Assembly (NCBI RefSeq): GCF_014851395.1
Contig: NW_024041150.1
Coordinates: forward strand, 53,835,897 to 53,899,896
DNA from: Micropterus salmoides
Taxonomy: Eukaryota; Chordata; Actinopteri; Centrarchiformes; Centrarchidae
Direction: 5' to 3'
Length of the DNA stretch: 64,000 bases
Below, in pieces: positions 34,461-46,690 of this stretch. A model generated the notes under the pieces. It had not been told where the DNA came from, made no database searches, and was given only the letters and a program-made list of their open reading frames with translations. A program made the position numbers and the translations under genes. Within the stretch, counting starts at the first letter, position 1. The number at the start of each line of letters is the position of its first letter.

Positions 34461-36095
34461 TCTTTTTTGTCATACTTTTCATCATTAAGTGCTAAAAGTA
34501 AAGATCATCTTAAGCCAGCAGTAATATTGGTCTTAGCATGCTAAGCTAACCTTAGCTGAGCATTAGCATAGGACTTTTAGCATTAGCATTACCTTTAGCA
34601 TATGGGCTAGCATCAATGGACACATGGCTTGTCATTTCATGTCCTTTCATTTCAGTTCATTTAAGTACTAGTCGAAGAGTTGAAATCATGGTTAGATAAA
34701 TACAACACATACACAGCTCATTTCAAGTCATTTATTTTAGCTCATTGGATTTACCCAAGGTCATCCAAATGTTTGTAGGTTTTATTCACCTGTTCTCATC
34801 CTCAAGCAGGGATCTGGGCCGAAGTGGCAAACAGGAAGTGATGGAGTGTGGAGTCATTTATAGGGGGGAAGACCTGGAATGGTCCAAATGTGAGCCAGTA
34901 CAGAGGGGTGTACTGGAGTACCTTAAGTTGCTGTTTTAAACAAAGAAGCTTTGTTTAGCATGTAAAATTTAATTTCCGGTTTTATAGTCGATATATTGTG
35001 TATTGATGTAGCCAGAAATGTTTTGGACTGTTGAGGTAACATAATGGTGTTTAATTGATTGTCAATTAACTTTGGTTTGTCTTGTAGGAGGGGCTTCTGG
35101 TATAAAGGAAGGAGGCAGAGGCTCCTCTTGAGAGAACAGCTTTGGCCTGGAAGGGCACATGTGCTAGAGACCATAGTCAGCCTGATATAGGTTTTTTTGT
35201 TTGTGTTGTTTAATATCAGTTTGTGATGATAATTTGAGTAGTTTATACTTACTGTAGTTTCCTTGTTGTGTTTTTGTTAATTTTTGATATATTTTTGCAA
35301 TAATTCACTTGCACAACTGCGCTTTCCACATATCTGGTGAAAAAATAAATTGAAGCACCAGGTGAAGAACTCCATGTCTCCTCCTTCCACCATGGGGCTA
35401 AACATTACAGTTAGATTATAAACTCTGTGTGAAACTATTCAGCCATCAGTGACACTGTGTTGGTGTTTTTCAGGTGAACCTTGTAGGTGGGCAGATTAAA
35501 CAGTGACAATCACACTTTTTTTGCAGCTACTAGAATTACTGTGTTTCTGCCGTTTCTTCACAGTTATGCTGCGGATCATGCGCAGTAGACTCTGGTGCCA
35601 ACAGGAAGTAGCCCTGTAGTATTTCATGGGACCAAAACTGGCTTCACTGCTCTCCATTCAAATCTGCAGGTTGGTTTTGTCCAGTAATATACTGTCATGG
35701 TTTTAGATTTCAGTCTCTCTGAATTTCTTGTCGATGTCCAAACAGACAAAAACTCTGTTACAATTTTCACAATCTGAGATGCAGCCATCAGTAAAGAGGT
35801 CAGAGGTCAGAGCAGCCTGACAAAGATCCACCATCTACAAACGCATGTGATAAAGTCACTGATCACGAGACAAAGGAATATGTTTCTGCACTGAGCCAAA
35901 CTAACGCTGAAACAAACAAACTATATTAAGGCTCAAGTTCACAGTTTGTTCAGTCCGGTGTATTTGTGAAAATGATGTGTTTCACCACCTGAAATGAAGA
36001 AGTTGAAGGTGTGAAGATTGTTAGTTAAGATAAATGTTTGCAAAACTGCAACTTCTTATTTAGATGGTGATATCATTGTATCTTTGCAGGTATTT

Positions 36096-37809
36096 TTGTT
36101 CAGAGATATGAAGAGGATGTGTTTCAGTGAGGATGTGGTTAACAACAGCAGCAGAGCTCTGCAGGTTTTACCCCCTAATGATGACCAGATAAACATCAGA
36201 AACACACGAGGCTCACAGGAACAGACAGTTGACTTTTTATTGGGACATAAGACAAAGAGGCGTTTATTGAATCCTGATGAAAACCACTTTAACTCCTGGA
36301 AGGTTTGGGACCCTGAGACTAGTTGCAACAGTTAAAACATTGATGAGCGTCCTGACTGAACCGTCTTTAACTGTCTGGACTTAGAGCATCAAGCTTCCAC
36401 AATATGTAGCAGCAGGTCTGTTCATGTTGTTTTCAAAGGAAATATCTCTGCAAGTCACTGAAGACACGACAAGTCGGACATTTAAGATGTGTGAAATGTT
36501 TTCACATTCATATTAGTTCAGAGTAGGTGGTCATGTGCATCCAGAGCTTAGAAGAAGTAACCTGAATTATTAGATTTTTGTACATTCTCAAGTCACATTA
36601 GGTGCATTTACACTGTCTGTATTTACCAGGCATGTGATTGGCAAAGGGCAAAAAACAGGAAAATATACTGACTCTATTATAACATGGATGATGAAGCAGG
36701 ACCCATGACAACAACTTATTTGGTGAATGTGTTGCAGTGGGAATCAAAGACAAGTGTCCACTGCTCCATCGCCACCTCTCTATAATAATTATTTTGTATT
36801 CATTTACCAAGCTTCAACAGTTAAATGTGCAACATGAAATAATTGATTCTATAAAATTAGTTCAGTAGAAGTTAATAGATTATTTTTAATGAATAAGAGA
36901 CAGCAGCAAAGGTCGCAGCCTGTTTACTGTTAAAGAAACAGTTATATTATTCAGGAAACTCAGATCAAACAGTCAGATCAGTCTCTGTGTATTGATAAAC
37001 TGTAGGAGAATGACCGCGTTCACGGCATCTCGCCAGTTACACAGAAGCCATTGCTATGGAGGAGCGCTTGCTTGCCTGTCTGTTGATGAGGAGCGACCCC
37101 GCGGTTCAAAGCCGTCTGAAACCCCGTAACAACCATTCACAAGAAATGAATTTATAACTTGCCAAAAGGACATAAAGACGCCACTCTCTCCCGATGAGTC
37201 CAAGCATCACTGGCAGTAGCGACTGGAGTTTCTTTTTGAGTTTCACGTTGCTGTTTTGCTTTAGCTGATGCTTCAATTAGCCTAAGTCAGTGTAGAAATG
37301 TTCGCGATTAAAAGCTTTTTGCTGGTTCTACAAAGTTTACAACGGGCTGCTGTAGCTTCAAAAGCAAACAGTGAACCTTAAAATCAGGTCAGAATTCTCC
37401 AGCTGGAAGACGATTTAAGGAAGTTAACAAGAGTTAAACGTTCCTGTTAAATGAAGCTGAAATCCAGCTGCTGTGTTCTGAACTGGCTGCAGAAAATAAA
37501 GATTTTCACAAACTGATGCAGGAAAAGACATTTTATAAAACTCACAGTGGGCTTCCTGATATGAGATGAAATCAAGACTTGAATATTGTTGTTCAAAGTC
37601 AGACTGAAACAGAAACAGCTGAGCACAAAACACACAAACATTTCTCACACTGATAAATAAAAACAAAAACAATCAGTAATAAAAATCTATAAATGATCTT
37701 ATGAGATCTTTGTTCTCTAAAGGCTTCAACTACTCGTGTAAATGTGCTGTTATTTAACTGCAGTGGAGTCTTTTCTCTGATGAGCTGATGTTGATATGGA
37801 AGTTGTTGA
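36096..37809. other. Intergenic sequence downstream of receptor copy B
   Basis: 36130-36400 is a copy of the intergenic module described at 31645-31870. Segment 37020-37140 is related, in inverted sense, to part of the transposon-like element at 54700-54840 (shared words around CAGAAGCC and GGAGCGCTTG). No gene is seen. Confidence 0.4.
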
Positions 37810-40238
37810 TCAGTGGAGTCTGACAGAGGCAGAAGGGTCTCCATCGTTTTCATAGTTCACCACACCATCATCTTCATCTTCATCATTATTCACCTGTGAA
37901 ACACAAACAAACCCTCACTCTGACACACTTTAACTGACAACTTTCACATCACTGACCCACATTTAACACAAGGAGATAAGAAATAACCTGACAGCACCTG
38001 AACGCACCGTCAGTTACTGTTACATGTTTCTGCCACTGAGAGAGGAAGTGTTTCTGTGGTAACGAAGGACACGCGAAGGAAATTAACTAATTAATTAAAA
38101 GTCAAAGAACATAAATACAAAGTATATTAAATCAAGTGTTCATGTTCCTGCAGCTGACTGACCAGAGAGGGAGTGTTTATGTGGTACCCCAAATCCAAAA
38201 TATTCCTCCCAGTTTACTGCTGATGTTTTGAAACTGAACACAGTTCACAGTTGAGTCAGCAGACCCTGAACGCACCATTAGTTACTGTCTGATCTGATCT
38301 TTATCTGACTGGCTGCTGGACAGTTTGCATTGGAACTAGATTTTATAGTAGTACAGTAACGTGGACGTTGTTTTTGGAAATAAAAATAATCTATCTGCAT
38401 TGTTTAAAGTCACTAGAGTGATTCCTGTTTCTGTTTGTCTTCTTCTATCTATATCTACACTTCAGAATGAAGAACAGATGTCACAAACACTGGTTTGCTG
38501 TGTAAAGTACCAACTGTAAAAACATTATAAACTCAATGTGTTTTCATCCATCTGTGTTTTTGTCCCTGAAAAGAAAAGAGAAAGAGTCGACTTTAGTTTC
38601 CACAGTGAAAATCCAGCTTTATCAAAACTTCCTGTTTCTGAGTTTCATCTGTGAATGTTCTCACCTTTAGTTCTTGTCCAGATGTTGACTGCCACAACAA
38701 TTATTATGAGTGCTGCTAAACCCACAGACACAATGATGAACCTCCAGAACGATTCTGAAAACATTAGAAACATTTTGACTGCACAGTTCAGTTCTGTTTG
38801 AAAGTGTCCTTGGTTGACGTGAATTTTATTATTGATAAAGATTTCATGCCAACACAAATCCAGACCTTTTAAAACTACATCTATACTTCTAGTTTTCTAA
38901 AAAAAATTTGTTCCAGATTTAATCTCACATGTGTAGAGGAGTACCAAACATAGCTGAGTGACAATCATTCATAATGTAGACTTCACAAGGAAAGAGAGAG
39001 AGAGATGTAAGATGTTTAGTCACTACCTTGTTTTGTTTCATCTTTCCAGATGGTGTTTTGTTTTTCCCCTCTAATGTGCTTCCTTTAGATTTTGGTGAAT
39101 ACGATATGAAAGAACACAAGAAGATATGAAAAAATACCTCATGTTAACAAAATGAGAAAGAATAATGTTCTAATCCTAAACATTAAAATTCATCAAATAA
39201 AATCAAACCTACCTGTTTTCTCACATGAGGACTGGGGCCAACGCTACACAGCAGCATCTGGCCACTCTTATTATCTGTCACGTTACACTTCATAACTCAC
39301 AATAGTTTGACTTCTGGCTAAGAGGAGGAGCTGTAAAAGCCACAGTGGCTGAACAGGAACCTGTGATGTCACCATGTTATTCTTATTACCCTCATACAAC
39401 CACTCGACTGTGTGTTCACACTTTCCATATGTCAACACAGAGCAGATGAAGCCGACTGTATAACTGATCTGATATTGTTCAACTGGAGAAGATGGAGATA
39501 TTGTGAGAGAAAGACAACAAGAGTAAAGTTAACTTCATCACTGTGATCATAATTATTGTAATGTTTCAGTATATTGTTCTAACAAGACAGTTTGAGCTGA
39601 AAACAGACAGATAAACCACAGAGTCTTCACCTTGTTGTTGTCCTGATTTCTTGAACTGTCTGCAGGTGTAACGACCAACATCCTCGACTGTGACATTCTT
39701 TATAACCAGAGAACAGTTCTCTGTAACACTCAGTCTGTCTGATTTAGCTTCGAAAATCCCATTTTTACTGATCTTCCCATGTGTAATCAGCTCTGTTGCT
39801 GCTGCTGCCCCAATATCACGACTGGCCAACCAGGAAGTCCCGTCACAATTATCCTGATTTTGTATCACATTTCCACAAGGCAAAGTGACTTCATCTCCAC
39901 TCTGACAGTGAAGGAGTTGAAGTTCTGTCCAGTTGCTGCTGTTGAAGATGAGAGATAAATGTAAAAAATGAGCTGTGAGAGGAATATGGCTTTTATATTT
40001 ATATTTATGTGAGAATAACAAACAGTGTACAGTATGTTCCTTTTACAAGAATCCACTCAACTCACCAGGTTCAAAACAAACATTAAACTTGGCTATCAAA
40101 CTTTAAGGTTAGCTTCTTAAATACTAGTAAATTAGTAATGTTTATTTTATTCATGTATGTATTTTGTGAATCCTTACCTGTAAACTGAAGCACGAGTATC
40201 ACAAATAAAGACACGTTAATCCATCTGAATCGAACCAT
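37810..40238 (-). pseudogene. Ig-superfamily receptor copy B, multiply broken
   Basis: Minus strand. Signal exon 40238-40178 (MVRFRWINVSLFVILVLQFTG). V exon from 39938: SFTVRV, then one base is missing near 39899 (GAGTGGAG for GAGTTGGAG), shifting the frame; past it DEVTLPCGNV, SWLASRD, DRLSVTENCSLVIKNVTVEDVGRYTCRQF follow. The V donor is deleted. Second Ig exon 39482-39213 (FICSVLTYGKCEHTVEWLYEG) has its own frameshift. Stalk remnant near 39100-39028; transmembrane exon 38754-38665 (FIIVSVGLAALIIIVVAVNIW); a short cytoplasmic exon near 38570 whose donor is lost (TTGAGT for GTGAGT); last exon 37893-37810 with GVVNYENDGDPSASVRLH. That tail has YEN, not the ITIM pair of copies C and C'. Five independent lesions make a pseudogene the best reading. 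Confidence 0.8.
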
Positions 40239-41736
40239 CTTGCTTCTCTCTCTCTTGTTCTCACGCCCTCAACTGTCTCTGAACTTGTGCGTCTTGAAGA
40301 GAGATGCGGCATCTACTTCCCGTTATTAAAGTGTACTTCCTTATAGTGACTTGCATCTTTTTTCATTCTTTGTTGTTGAGTCCATCAGTTTTTCTCGTTT
40401 TCTTTCTTATAAATATTTTAACAGCAAGAAGAGCAACTGATGTCTTCGAGTTTTCAGCAAAACCAATAATGTGGAGGGAACCAGAGGCTCGTGGTCCAAA
40501 ATCATGAAACTGGCGGAAAACAAATGTGATGTGGTGATGTAGTGGTTTAAGAATTGTTGGTTCCTCTTTGTAGCTTTGTAATGTTTTCTGAGAACTGAAT
40601 GAGAAGTATTTTTTGTTAATGTGGTTAACAACAGCAGCTCTGGAAGGTTTACCTTCTAATCAGGCTCTCAGGAACAACCAACCAACACTCTGATGACACA
40701 TGTTGCTCTCTGGACTCATTAGATTAGAATCAGCTTTATCATTATGCAGAGTACGGGTACACGGCTAATGAAATGTAGTTTGCATCTAACCAGAAGTGCA
40801 GAAGTGTTCATACAGATAAGTGCAGGAAGGTAGTACTACAGCATAAGTTATGCTATATCCTAGAATACTCTCTAAGGCCTTTTCAGTGTTTGTTGAGAGA
40901 CAATGGTGATAATTTAACTTAAATACTGAATAGAGCCTTATAGTTCAGGCAGGTGCCAGTCAGTTTAATATCACATTACATGCAGCTTCCAGTCCCATAT
41001 AAAAGATTTGGTTGATAAATTGTTTCAGAACTGTTCATTATGATGTAATACTCACTGTAAATAACAGAAAAATGAAAGGAAAAGCTGACTGGCTGCTGAG
41101 AAGATGTGAGAGAAACATTGAAAATTTTAAGAAAGTAAAACACTTGACGTCTTGGTTAAATTTAGGTTAAGTAATAAATACTAATAACTCAGCTTTTTTA
41201 ATGTTTCTGGTAGTTGTCGTGTAAATTGTATCTTGCTGGTGAGGGATTGAGCAAATAATTCAGTAACAACCAACCGTTGTCTTTTAAGAATTTATTAATA
41301 AAAGAATAAACAGAAGTACTAAAACACATATACAGCTGGTCCAGAGACCTGCCGCCTAGGGTGGCTTCAGGCGTCTGGCCCCGAGCAAAGGGATGCATAA
41401 TCATTTACAGTCTAGGTTTCTATGTTTTGGGGAACAGAGATCCTCTCTCAGCCTTGAATGATCATTCCAGGAGAGGAGAGGAACAACAAGAGAGGAAACA
41501 CCAAAACAATCTGACGGCTCTGACTTAAACCCTAGTAAATGTGGACGGACTAACATAAGCAGTATAGGAGAGGAAAGGTTAAGGATAAAAACACAATACA
41601 TATATATCTATAAGACATAATTATTAGTAATAACAATAGTAATAATAATAGTAAAATAAATCATAAAAGATTGAATATAAGAGGACACAATTTTCTGCCA
41701 CAACAGTAGTCTGATAGATTTTCTATATATTCTTAC

Positions 41737-41800
41737 CTGTTAAATGAAGCACCAGCATCAGAAATAAAAACACTTTAATCCATCTGAACTCAACCATCAT
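41737..41800 (-). CDS. Orphan signal-peptide exon (left)
   Basis: Minus-strand exon of 64 nt starting at ATG 41800 and ending at a GTAAG donor in phase 1, encoding a signal peptide MMVEFRWIKVFLFLMLVL. It lies 131 bp after the stop codon of copy C. No V exon in matching state follows before the signal exon of copy B at 40238, so it is an exon without a gene unless it splices onto copy B. Confidence 0.6.
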
Positions 41801-41930
41801 GTCTCTCTGTCTCTCTTTTCTCTCTGCTTCTTCTACTTGTAAATCTACGAGTTGCTCCTTAAAGAAAAAAGTTGTATCTGTTTCCTGTAATTAGTCACTT
41901 CCTCATTGTGACTGTCCTTTCTTTTTCCTC

Positions 41931-42861
41931 TCATATGTCAGTTGTTGCTTTAATCAGCTGATCAGCTGAGGCTCCAGCAGAAGAAGAGGAAGCTTTCACG
42001 CTGCTGTAGGTCACTGCATCATCTTCATCATCACCATCTTTACCCAGAACCTGGAAAAGAGACAAACAGCACAACACAGAAATTACACAACATTAAATGA
42101 GAGAAGTGTTTTCATTCACTGCCATCATCACTAGAACCAATCAGACAGCTTACCCGGCCTTTACTGTTGGTCTTCCTGGTGTAGCTGATGGAGGCGTAGG
42201 AAACACCATCTTCAGGATCAGCCTACACAGAGAAGACAACATAATGTGCTGCTCACTAACATGTGGACTTGATTGTGTTCTGGTCTGTTCTGGTGTCGTC
42301 CAGCTGCATCATCAGACTCCCCACTTCTTCTCTTGCAGAAAGAACTTAGATTCAAGAGTCACTGTGTGTCTCATAGAGCTACATTTTGAACAACAAATCT
42401 AAAAACAGTGAGTGTAACTTTGTCCTGGGTGTAGTGTGAGATCTCACCGTGTCCTGACTGCTTTCTGGACTCACTGCAGGGTTTAAGCTCCGTCCCTGAA
42501 AACAACAAACAAACAGAGTCTACTTCCATGTGGTCAAACACTGGCTCTGTGAAGGCTGTTTAGATTTGGATGACTCTGTCAGAGAGCAGCTGATTCAGCT
42601 CTGTCATAACTGTAGAAACATTTGATTACTCAGCCGTAAAACTCACAGTGTTTTCATCCATCTGGGTTTTTTTTCCTGAAGAGACAAAAGAGAGTCGACT
42701 TTAGCTTCAACAATAAAAATCCAGGTTCATCAAAACTTCTTGTTTATAATATCTGTGGTTGCTCTCACCTTTAGTTTTCTTCCATATGATGAGTCCAACA
42801 ACAATAACAATAGTTATTAAGAGTGCTGCAACTCCCACAAACACAATGATGAGCCATAAAG
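41931..42861 (-). CDS. Receptor copy C: transmembrane and ITIM-bearing tail exons (partial gene)
   Basis: Minus strand, five exons with good splice sites: 42861-42769 (transmembrane, LWLIIVFVGVAALLITIVI then WKKTKG), 42675-42647, 42495-42448 (GRSLNPAVSPESSQDT), 42222-42154 (ADPEDGVSYASISYTRKTN) and 42050-41931 (VLGKDGDDEDDAVTYSSVKA to a TGA stop). Phases are 1, 1, 0, 0, 0 and the frame is open throughout. VSYASI and VTYSSV fit the ITIM pattern (S/I/V/L)xYxx(I/V/L), so on phosphorylation the tail could recruit SHP-type phosphatases and inhibit the cell. The extracellular exons are not present between here and the gap at 44388. Only the tail is supported. Confidence 0.75.
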
Positions 42862-43503
42862 CTGGAAAGAAAAAAAAAAATTGACAGAACAGATTTAGTT
42901 TAGATGGTAACATAGGTCCATGCGCATAGGATGTTTTTTTTTATTAATTCTTGAAGTGTCTATTTTAAGATTCTGCCAGTTAACAGGCTGAAATAATGTA
43001 CTATGGGGTTTATTTTTAACCCTTTATTATACTTATTGTCAACCTGAATCCGAAATAAACAGAAAACAGCGTAACTTTTGAAGCAAACAACATACAGAGA
43101 CCAATAAGTAAATTTTTTCCACACAAATCTGACCCAAGGAATTCAGTTAAATGGTTACTGTTAGGATTCAAACACATCTTGACTCTATTTCAGGACAATA
43201 ACAGTGCAAAAATAGCAAAAAAAAAAGACCACAGCTAAATATTTTCTTTTAATTAACCTCAGAGGGGACAACTTTTGTAAAAACTTTCCCCGTGGTAATT
43301 TTACTGCCTTCAGTGACATTAAGGTGGAGAGGGAATCATATCCACACAGTATTTGCATTAAGAGACTCTGAAGCAGCAACTTCACCCACAAATACCCTTC
43401 ATACTGTAGACATTGGAGGTCTTGGTATGGATAAAACTGGGTTCATGAAAATTGTTATAAAAGATTAATAGATAACTTGGATTAGAGATTTAATTCCTTC
43501 ACC

Positions 43504-44387
43504 TCAAAATTTACAATTTAAATTGTGTTACTGTGCAAAATGCTGACTGACAACAATAATAAAGTGGACAGCGATTATTAGTGTTGGAATATTAATATAA
43601 TTTCAGTGCAAATGTTCTCTGCATTTGTCTGCAAAGTTACTTCCATTTTTGATAAATGTTTATCCTGCTGAAGGTCATGGGGGACAAGACAAATCTAATT
43701 GCATTAAATTTACCTGCTTGGACTTTAACAACAAGCTCTTGGTGTGAGATGACAGTGCTACCGAAGCTTTAGACAAACGCCAACAGAAATCACAAAATGA
43801 CTCCTGGAAAGCATCAAACTGTGTGTGTTCAAGGATTTCCCAGTCATGTTTTTTCAGTACCAATCCTGATCTGAGTCTAAGTGCCCATGCAGACCTTTAT
43901 CTCATGCATTTTCAAATTAATTATCTGCATAGTTTTTCCTTATGGCTACACAGTGCACCATAGTGTAAAATGCAGGGGGAGCAAAGTAAGCTTTCACTTC
44001 ACACTACCATATGAAGGATATTTGTGACAAGATACCATTGATATTGGAGAGCTTGCGTATGGACACAACTGGCTTCATCAAAACTGTTCAGATTCATAGG
44101 TAACTAGGATCATTTACAAGCCTCAAACGCTTCTACGTGGTAAATCATCATCATCATCATCAATAAAGGACTCCCTACGCCTGCACAAATCTCAGACAGT
44201 TTGATCTGAATGTACTATACCTTCCTGTTTCCTAATCAGTGTATTTTCTGTGACAAGATAGAAACAAAGTTCAAGGGCAAAACTGAACATCTTACGAAGT
44301 TTCAGAGTTGGAATCACGAGTGGGGGCTAGTAAGAGATGTGATTGGGCCAGCCCAATGTCAGTACAGAAAATTACCCAATGGGCGAC
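43504..44387. other. Non-coding stretch before gap
   Basis: Unique sequence between the inner edge of block C and the gap. A (CAT)n microsatellite lies at about 44146-44163. No V or C-type Ig exon of copy C is seen. Confidence 0.5.
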
Positions 44388-44887
44388 NNNNNNNNNNNNN
44401 NNNNNNNNNNNNNNNNNNNNNNNNNNNNNNNNNNNNNNNNNNNNNNNNNNNNNNNNNNNNNNNNNNNNNNNNNNNNNNNNNNNNNNNNNNNNNNNNNNNN
44501 NNNNNNNNNNNNNNNNNNNNNNNNNNNNNNNNNNNNNNNNNNNNNNNNNNNNNNNNNNNNNNNNNNNNNNNNNNNNNNNNNNNNNNNNNNNNNNNNNNNN
44601 NNNNNNNNNNNNNNNNNNNNNNNNNNNNNNNNNNNNNNNNNNNNNNNNNNNNNNNNNNNNNNNNNNNNNNNNNNNNNNNNNNNNNNNNNNNNNNNNNNNN
44701 NNNNNNNNNNNNNNNNNNNNNNNNNNNNNNNNNNNNNNNNNNNNNNNNNNNNNNNNNNNNNNNNNNNNNNNNNNNNNNNNNNNNNNNNNNNNNNNNNNNN
44801 NNNNNNNNNNNNNNNNNNNNNNNNNNNNNNNNNNNNNNNNNNNNNNNNNNNNNNNNNNNNNNNNNNNNNNNNNNNNNNNNNNNNNNN
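44388..44887. other. Assembly gap (500 N)
   Basis: Exactly 500 unknown bases separating minus-strand receptor copies on the left from plus-strand copies on the right. Confidence 0.99.
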
Positions 44888-46507
44888 AAAATACCTGCAA
44901 GATACAATGATATCACCATCTAAATAAGAAGTTGCAGTTTTGCAAACATTTATCTTAACTAACAATCTTCACACCTTCAACTTCTTCATTTCAGGTGGTG
45001 AAACACATCATTTCACAAATACACCGGACTGAACAAACTGTGAACTTGAGCCTTAATATAGTTTGTTTGTTTCAGCGTTAGTTTGGCTCAGTGCAGAAAC
45101 ATATTCCTTTGTCTCGTGATCAGTGACTTTATCATATTGTGTTTGTAGATGGTGGATCTTTGTCAGGCTGCTCTGACCTCTGACCTCTTTACGTGGTGGC
45201 TGCATCTCAGATTTAAAATTGTAACAGAGTTTTTGTCTGTTTGGACATCGACAAGAAATTCAGAGAGACTGAAATCTAAAACCATGGACAGTATATTACT
45301 GGACAAAACCAACCTGCAGATTTGAATGGAGAGCAGTGAAGCCAGTTTTGGTCCCATGAAATACTACAGGGCTACTTCCTGTTGGCACCAGAGTCTACTG
45401 CACATGATCCGCACATAACTGTGAAGAAACTGGCAGAAACACAGTAATTCTAGTAGCTGCACAAATAAAAGTGTGATTGTCACTGTTTAATCTGCCCACC
45501 TACAAGTTCACCTGAAAAACACCAACACAGTGTCACTGATGCTGAATAGTTTCACAGAGAGTTTATAATCTAACTGTAATGTTTAGCCCCATGGTGGAGG
45601 AGAGACATGGAGTTCTTCACCTGGTGCTTCAATTTATTTTTTCACCAGATATGTGGAAAGCGCAGTTGTGCAAGTGAATTATTGCAAAAATATATCAAAA
45701 ATTAACAAAAACACAACAGGAAACTACAGTAAGTATAAACTATCAAATTATCATCACAAACTGATATTAAACAACACCAAAAAAAAAACCTATATCAGCT
45801 GACTATGGTCTCTAGCACATGTGCCCTTCCAGGCCAAAGCTGTTCTCTCAAGAGGACCTCTGCCTCCTTCCTTTATACCAGAAGCCCCTCCTACAAGACA
45901 AACCAAAGTTAATTGACAATCAATTAAACACCATTATGTTACCTCTCAACAGTCCAAAACATTTCTGGCTACATCAATACACAATATATCGACTATAAAA
46001 CCGGAAATTAAATTTTACATGCTAAACAAAGCTTCTTTGTTTAAAACAGCAACTTAAGGTACTCCAGTACACCCCTCTGTACTGGCTCACATTGGACCAT
46101 TCCAGGTCTTCCCCCCTATAATGACTCCACACTCCATCACTTCCTGTTTGCCACTTCGGCCCAGATCCCTGCTTGAGGATGAGAACAGGTGAATAAAACC
46201 TACAAACATTTGGATGACCTTGGGTAAATCCAATGAGCTAAAATAATGACTTGAAATGAGCTGTGTATGTGTTGTATTTATCTAACCATGATTTAACTCT
46301 TCCGAATAGTACTTAATGAACTGAATGAAAGGACATGAAATGACAAGCTATGTCCATGATGCTAGCCCATATGCCAAAGGTAATGCTAATGCTAAAAGTC
46401 CTATGCTAATGCTCAGCTAAGGTTAGCTTAGCATGCTAAGACCAATATTACTGCTGGCTTAAGATGATCTTTACTTTTAGCACTTAATGATGAAAAGTAC
46501 AAAAAAG

Positions 46508-46690
46508 CGATTTCTTTTATCCAAAGCGACTTACAATTGGTTTATATGTCAGAGGTCACACGCCTCTGGAGCAACCAGGGGTTAAGTGTCTTGCTCAGGG
46601 TAACAAAGGTGGATGTGTCACCGTGGGGGATTGAACCTGGGTCTCTCCCCCCCCCCCCCTAGTAGTTACTACTTCACCACAAGAGCCTAC
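46508..46690 (-). mobile_element. tRNA-derived SINE (block A right)
   Basis: Inverted copy of the SINE at 34268-34460 with a pure C run (TCTCCCCCCCCCC) where the left copy has a mixed G/A run. Confidence 0.8.

Larger units (their letters stand above)
28665..36095 (-). repeat. Block A, left copy (about 7.4 kb)
   Basis: Inverted relative to 44888-52190. Landmarks: signal exon 29190/51669, short frame 33750/47208, 36018/44965, with coordinate sums 80859-80983. Both ends of the match coincide with sequence-block ends: 28665 is the first base after a gap, and the right copy starts at 44888, the first base after the next gap. Confidence 0.9.
40680..43503 (-). repeat. Block C, left copy
   Basis: Inverted relative to 58162-61440. 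Shared: receptor tail exons, the orphan signal exon and the following intron-like sequence. The match is looser than in palindrome 1 or block A, with clear substitutions and indels. The left copy keeps only the tip of the Rex1 tail near 40700-40770. Confidence 0.85.
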
